From contig JAODGL010000180.1 in assembly GCA_025464585.1 (NCBI GenBank), positions 11,361 to 19,694 of the forward strand: a stretch of 8,334 nucleotides of DNA, in the 5' to 3' direction. This document shows, piece after piece, positions 5,842 to 8,334 of this stretch (the stretch's first letter is position 1; every line of letters begins with the position of its first letter). The notes under the pieces are model-generated. The model ran no database searches and was not told where the DNA came from. It saw only the letters and a program-made list of their open reading frames with translations. This stretch comes from Methanosarcinales archaeon (GTDB lineage: Archaea; Halobacteriota; Syntropharchaeia; Alkanophagales; Methanospirareceae). A program made the translations under genes and the position numbers.

Positions 5842-7836
5842 ATGGACGAGAACGAATACATAAGACATTTCACAGAACTCGTGGAGCTGGAACGGGAAGA
5901 ACAGATGAGGCTGCACGAAGATGAGATGAGAAGATTGAGCGGCAGAGAGAGAGAGGAGAAAGGCAGAGCTTTTCTGCGGATGAAAGGAAAATCTCAAGGC
6001 TTGGGATTGGGTGGGAAGCATTTAGTGCGGTTTAGAAAACAGAACTCTGCTACAACACTGCCTGAGAGCGAGATAGAAGTCGGAGACCTCGTTTTGGTGA
6101 GTAAAACGAGCCCGTGGGATGAGGATAACCCTATGGGGACAGTTGCGGAGAAGACCTCGTATTCTATCACGGTTGCCTTTGATGATGCACCGCCTGGTTT
6201 TGTCTTTCGTAAAGACCTCAGAATAGACCTTTTTGTAAATGACATCACTTTTCAGCGGATGTTAGAAGCATTAAAGAAATTTAAAAGAATGCCGAGGTGG
6301 CGAAAGGATAAACTGCTTGGTCATGCGGCACCGGATTTTGAGAGAATAGGAGAAATAGAATTCTTAAATGAGAAACTGAACGACAGCCAGCGCGAAGCGG
6401 TTTTGAGGTCTTTAGCGGCACGTGATTTCTTCCTCATCCATGGACCGCCAGGAACCGGGAAGACGATAACATGCGTAGAGATTATCGCACAACTTGTTAA
6501 GCACGGACGTGAGAGAAGCAATAAGATTTTAGCGGCGGCAGACTCCAACGTGGCGGTGGATAACCTGGTAGAACGATTGGATAAGATAGGTGTGCACGTG
6601 GTGCGAATAGGACATCCTGCACGTGTAATTCCTTCTTTAAGGAGAAGGAGTCTTGATTATCTCGTTCAGGCAGAGCCGGACTACATAAAGGCGCAGAAGC
6701 TTAGACAGAAAGCGTATACGATAAAAGAACGCATGAAAGGGTTTGTTATCCCAGAGATGCGATGGAGAAGGGGATTAAGTGACGAAACGATAATGCAGCT
6801 TGCAAGTGAGGGAAAAACAACAAGAGGCATACCGAGGAAAAAAATAGAAGGGATGCGAAAATGGCTTGATTTGAAGCACGGAATAGATAAGTTATTTGCC
6901 GATGCGAGAGAACTGGAGGATAGAGCGGTAAAAAGGATTATCCAGGAAGCGGAGGTAATTTGCGCCACGAACAGCACGGTGGGTTCTGAGGTACTCAAAG
7001 GTGCGAAGTTCGATTTTGCTGTTATTGATGAGGCAACGCAGTCCACTGAACCATCAACTTTAATACCCGTGCTCAAAACGAAGAGGTTTATCATGGCTGG
7101 AGACCACAAGCAGCTCCCACCTACCGTTCTGAATGAGGATGCAGCAAGAGGGAACTTGAGCAAGAGCTTATTTGAACGTCTTTTGGCGATGCACGGTGAT
7201 AAAATACGCGTTATGCTTGATGTTCAGTATAGAATGAACGAAGAAATAGCAGAATTCCCGAACAAAGAGTTTTATGACGGTAAGCTGAAGGCAGATGAAA
7301 GCGTGAAAAAACATAACCTCCTGGATTTACTCCCGGAATCGAACTTTGTGAGTGAGGATGCCAAACCATTTTTGTTTATTGATACATGTGGCAGCGAAGG
7401 GTTCGAGGAGCGGACAAGAAGAGGGTCTACCTCTAAGGAGAACGCAGGGGAAGCGAAATTGGTGAAGGAAATCGTGGAACGGTTGTTAGGCTTGGGTGTA
7501 AAGCCAGAGGACATCGCAATTATATCGCCTTATGATGACCAGGTTGCACTCATCAGGAAAGAGCTCAGGGTGGAAGGGCTGGAGATAAAGACGGTGGATG
7601 GGTTTCAGGGTCGCGAGAAAGAAGTTGTTATTGTCTCGTTTGTAAGGAGTAATAAATCAGGGGACATAGGATTTCTTCGCGATTTGAGAAGGCTTAACGT
7701 GTCCATAACGAGAGCGAAGAGGAAGCTGGTTTTAATCGGTGATTCCAATACACTGGAAAGCGAGGGTTGTTATAAAAGGCTTGTTGCGTTGGCGATAGAG
7801 AGGGGAGGGTATAAAAGGACCACCTATGACATTTAG
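5842..7836 (+). CDS. IGHMBP2-family superfamily 1 DNA/RNA helicase
   Basis: An ATP-driven SF1B (Upf1-like) helicase, related to eukaryotic IGHMBP2/SMUBP-2 and common in archaea; cellular role unproven, probably nucleic-acid maintenance. Residues (numbered from the TTG at 5833): an acidic/basic helical N-terminus (1-50), a beta-barrel-like domain (about 80-135, GDLVLVSKTSPW), Q-motif Gln186 (LNDSQREAV), Walker A GPPGTGKT (204-211), a helical insertion rich in Arg and Lys (about 280-370), Walker B DEAT (399-402), motif III GDHKQLPP (423-430), motif IV QYRM (465-468), motif V TVDGFQGREKE (587-597) and motif VI SITRAKR (624-630) with the arginine finger. All catalytic residues are intact. I prefer the ATG at 5842 (664 residues); TTG at 5833 is possible. 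Neither has a clear ribosome site. The end overlaps the next gene by 11 nt. Confidence 0.93.
   Translation: MDENEYIRHFTELVELEREEQMRLHEDEMRRLSGREREEKGRAFLRMKGKSQGLGLGGKHLVRFRKQNSATTLPESEIEVGDLVLVSKTSPWDEDNPMGTVAEKTSYSITVAFDDAPPGFVFRKDLRIDLFVNDITFQRMLEALKKFKRMPRWRKDKLLGHAAPDFERIGEIEFLNEKLNDSQREAVLRSLAARDFFLIHGPPGTGKTITCVEIIAQLVKHGRERSNKILAAADSNVAVDNLVERLDKIGVHVVRIGHPARVIPSLRRRSLDYLVQAEPDYIKAQKLRQKAYTIKERMKGFVIPEMRWRRGLSDETIMQLASEGKTTRGIPRKKIEGMRKWLDLKHGIDKLFADARELEDRAVKRIIQEAEVICATNSTVGSEVLKGAKFDFAVIDEATQSTEPSTLIPVLKTKRFIMAGDHKQLPPTVLNEDAARGNLSKSLFERLLAMHGDKIRVMLDVQYRMNEEIAEFPNKEFYDGKLKADESVKKHNLLDLLPESNFVSEDAKPFLFIDTCGSEGFEERTRRGSTSKENAGEAKLVKEIVERLLGLGVKPEDIAIISPYDDQVALIRKELRVEGLEIKTVDGFQGREKEVVIVSFVRSNKSGDIGFLRDLRRLNVSITRAKRKLVLIGDSNTLESEGCYKRLVALAIERGGYKRTTYDI
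7816..7819 (+). promoter_or_regulatory. Ribosome binding site for the THEP1 NTPase
   Basis: AGGA is spaced 6 nt from the ATG at 7826 and lies inside the last codons of the helicase. It supports a start that overlaps the upstream stop codon. Confidence 0.55.
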
Positions 7837-8334
7837 AATAGGAATAACCGGCAAACCGAGGATAGGAAAGTCAACAACTATAAAAGCAGTGATGAAGAGG
7901 TTGAAAGCCGATGGTATAGCTGTGGGAGGCATACTTACTTCCGATATTTGGGAAGGAGGAGTAAGGGTAGGTTTCTCTTTGGAAGATATAAATACAGGCG
8001 AAAAGGGTGTTCTGGCTCATGTACACCACCATCAGAGAGGTCCGAAGGTAAAAGTGGGAAAATACGCCGTGAATCTCTTCGATTTGGATTCCATAGGTGC
8101 AAACGCGATAAAAAATGCGCTGGCACGTCCAGACCCGATTATAATCATCGTGGACGAAATAGGACCGATGGAATTGAAGTCAAGACGGTTCGTAGAAGCT
8201 GTGGAAGAAGCAATAGAAAGTAAAAAGTCTATGCTTGTCTCTGTTCACCAAAGGTCGGAGCATGAATTGGTAAAGCGTGTAAAGGAGGAGTTTGAGATGT
8301 TTGAGGTTACGGAAGATAACAGGGACGAAATGGC
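7826..8334 (+). CDS. THEP1-family nucleoside triphosphatase, nearly complete (runs off the window)
   Basis: A P-loop NTPase of the THEP1/NTPase_1 family, which hydrolyses ATP, GTP and other nucleoside triphosphates; biological role unknown. The 169 visible residues contain Walker A GKPRIGKS (9-16), GGILTSD (34-40), RVGF (47-50), VGKYAVN (77-83), Walker B IIIIVDEIGPMEL (105-117, Asp110 and Glu111) and the C-terminal VTEDNRDEM typical of the family's last residues, so probably fewer than ten residues are missing. Most relatives have Gly in the third variable Walker A position (GxPGxGKT); here it is Arg12, an allowed but unusual change. ATG at 7826 is supported by AGGA (7816-7819) 6 nt upstream, inside the helicase gene. 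It overlaps the helicase end by 11 nt, implying coupled expression. Confidence 0.9.
   Translation, partial: MTFRIGITGKPRIGKSTTIKAVMKRLKADGIAVGGILTSDIWEGGVRVGFSLEDINTGEKGVLAHVHHHQRGPKVKVGKYAVNLFDLDSIGANAIKNALARPDPIIIIVDEIGPMELKSRRFVEAVEEAIESKKSMLVSVHQRSEHELVKRVKEEFEMFEVTEDNRDEM

Noticed and set aside
6681..7163. A 160-codon minus-strand open frame inside the helicase.
   Set aside because: It is antisense to intact helicase motifs and shows no family resemblance or ribosome site; a shadow frame.

Overview
The window reads as a piece of archaeal chromosome. The evidence is a class I (DhnA/FbaB-type) aldolase, a PEP synthase, an archaeal-style TruA, an IGHMBP2-type SF1 helicase overlapping a THEP1-type NTPase, and strong GGAGG ribosome sites on one strand beside leaderless-looking starts on the other. 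The style recalls Halobacteriota such as the ANME-1/Methanophagales or Syntrophoarchaeia group. That placement is inferred from gene style only; no 16S or other taxonomic marker is present.

Left part, minus strand (reads right to left). A membrane Ca2+/cation exchanger (4494-3556) is followed, after a 178-nt structured gap, by a tight central-carbon operon: enolase (3377-2094), a PfkB/FruK-family sugar-phosphate kinase (2086-1142), class I fructose-bisphosphate aldolase (1152-232) and the first 67 codons of PEP synthase (201-1, running off the edge). The eno-pfkB gap is 7 nt, pfkB and fba overlap by 11 nt, and fba-ppsA are 30 nt apart. These genes cover the fructose phosphate to triose step and the 2-phosphoglycerate/PEP/pyruvate end of the Embden-Meyerhof route. 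The set contains both a glycolytic-direction kinase and the gluconeogenic-direction PEP synthase. A perfect 13-bp inverted repeat with a 3-nt centre lies upstream of enolase and is the best regulatory candidate in the window.

Middle. A divergent promoter region (4495-4577) separates the exchanger from truA (4578-5411, plus strand). Between truA and the helicase (5412-5832) is a broken N-terminal fragment of what looks like a DDE transposase, followed by AT-rich sequence.

Right part, plus strand. An IGHMBP2-family helicase with all main SF1 motifs (5842-7836) overlaps by 11 nt a THEP1-family nucleoside triphosphatase (7826 to the edge, lacking only its last few residues). The overlap indicates co-expression.

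No rRNA, tRNA, CRISPR array, complete insertion sequence or defence island was found. Nothing here clearly forms a new system. The most worthwhile leads are the operon with its palindrome, the NCKX-like exchanger in front of it, and the helicase-NTPase pair.
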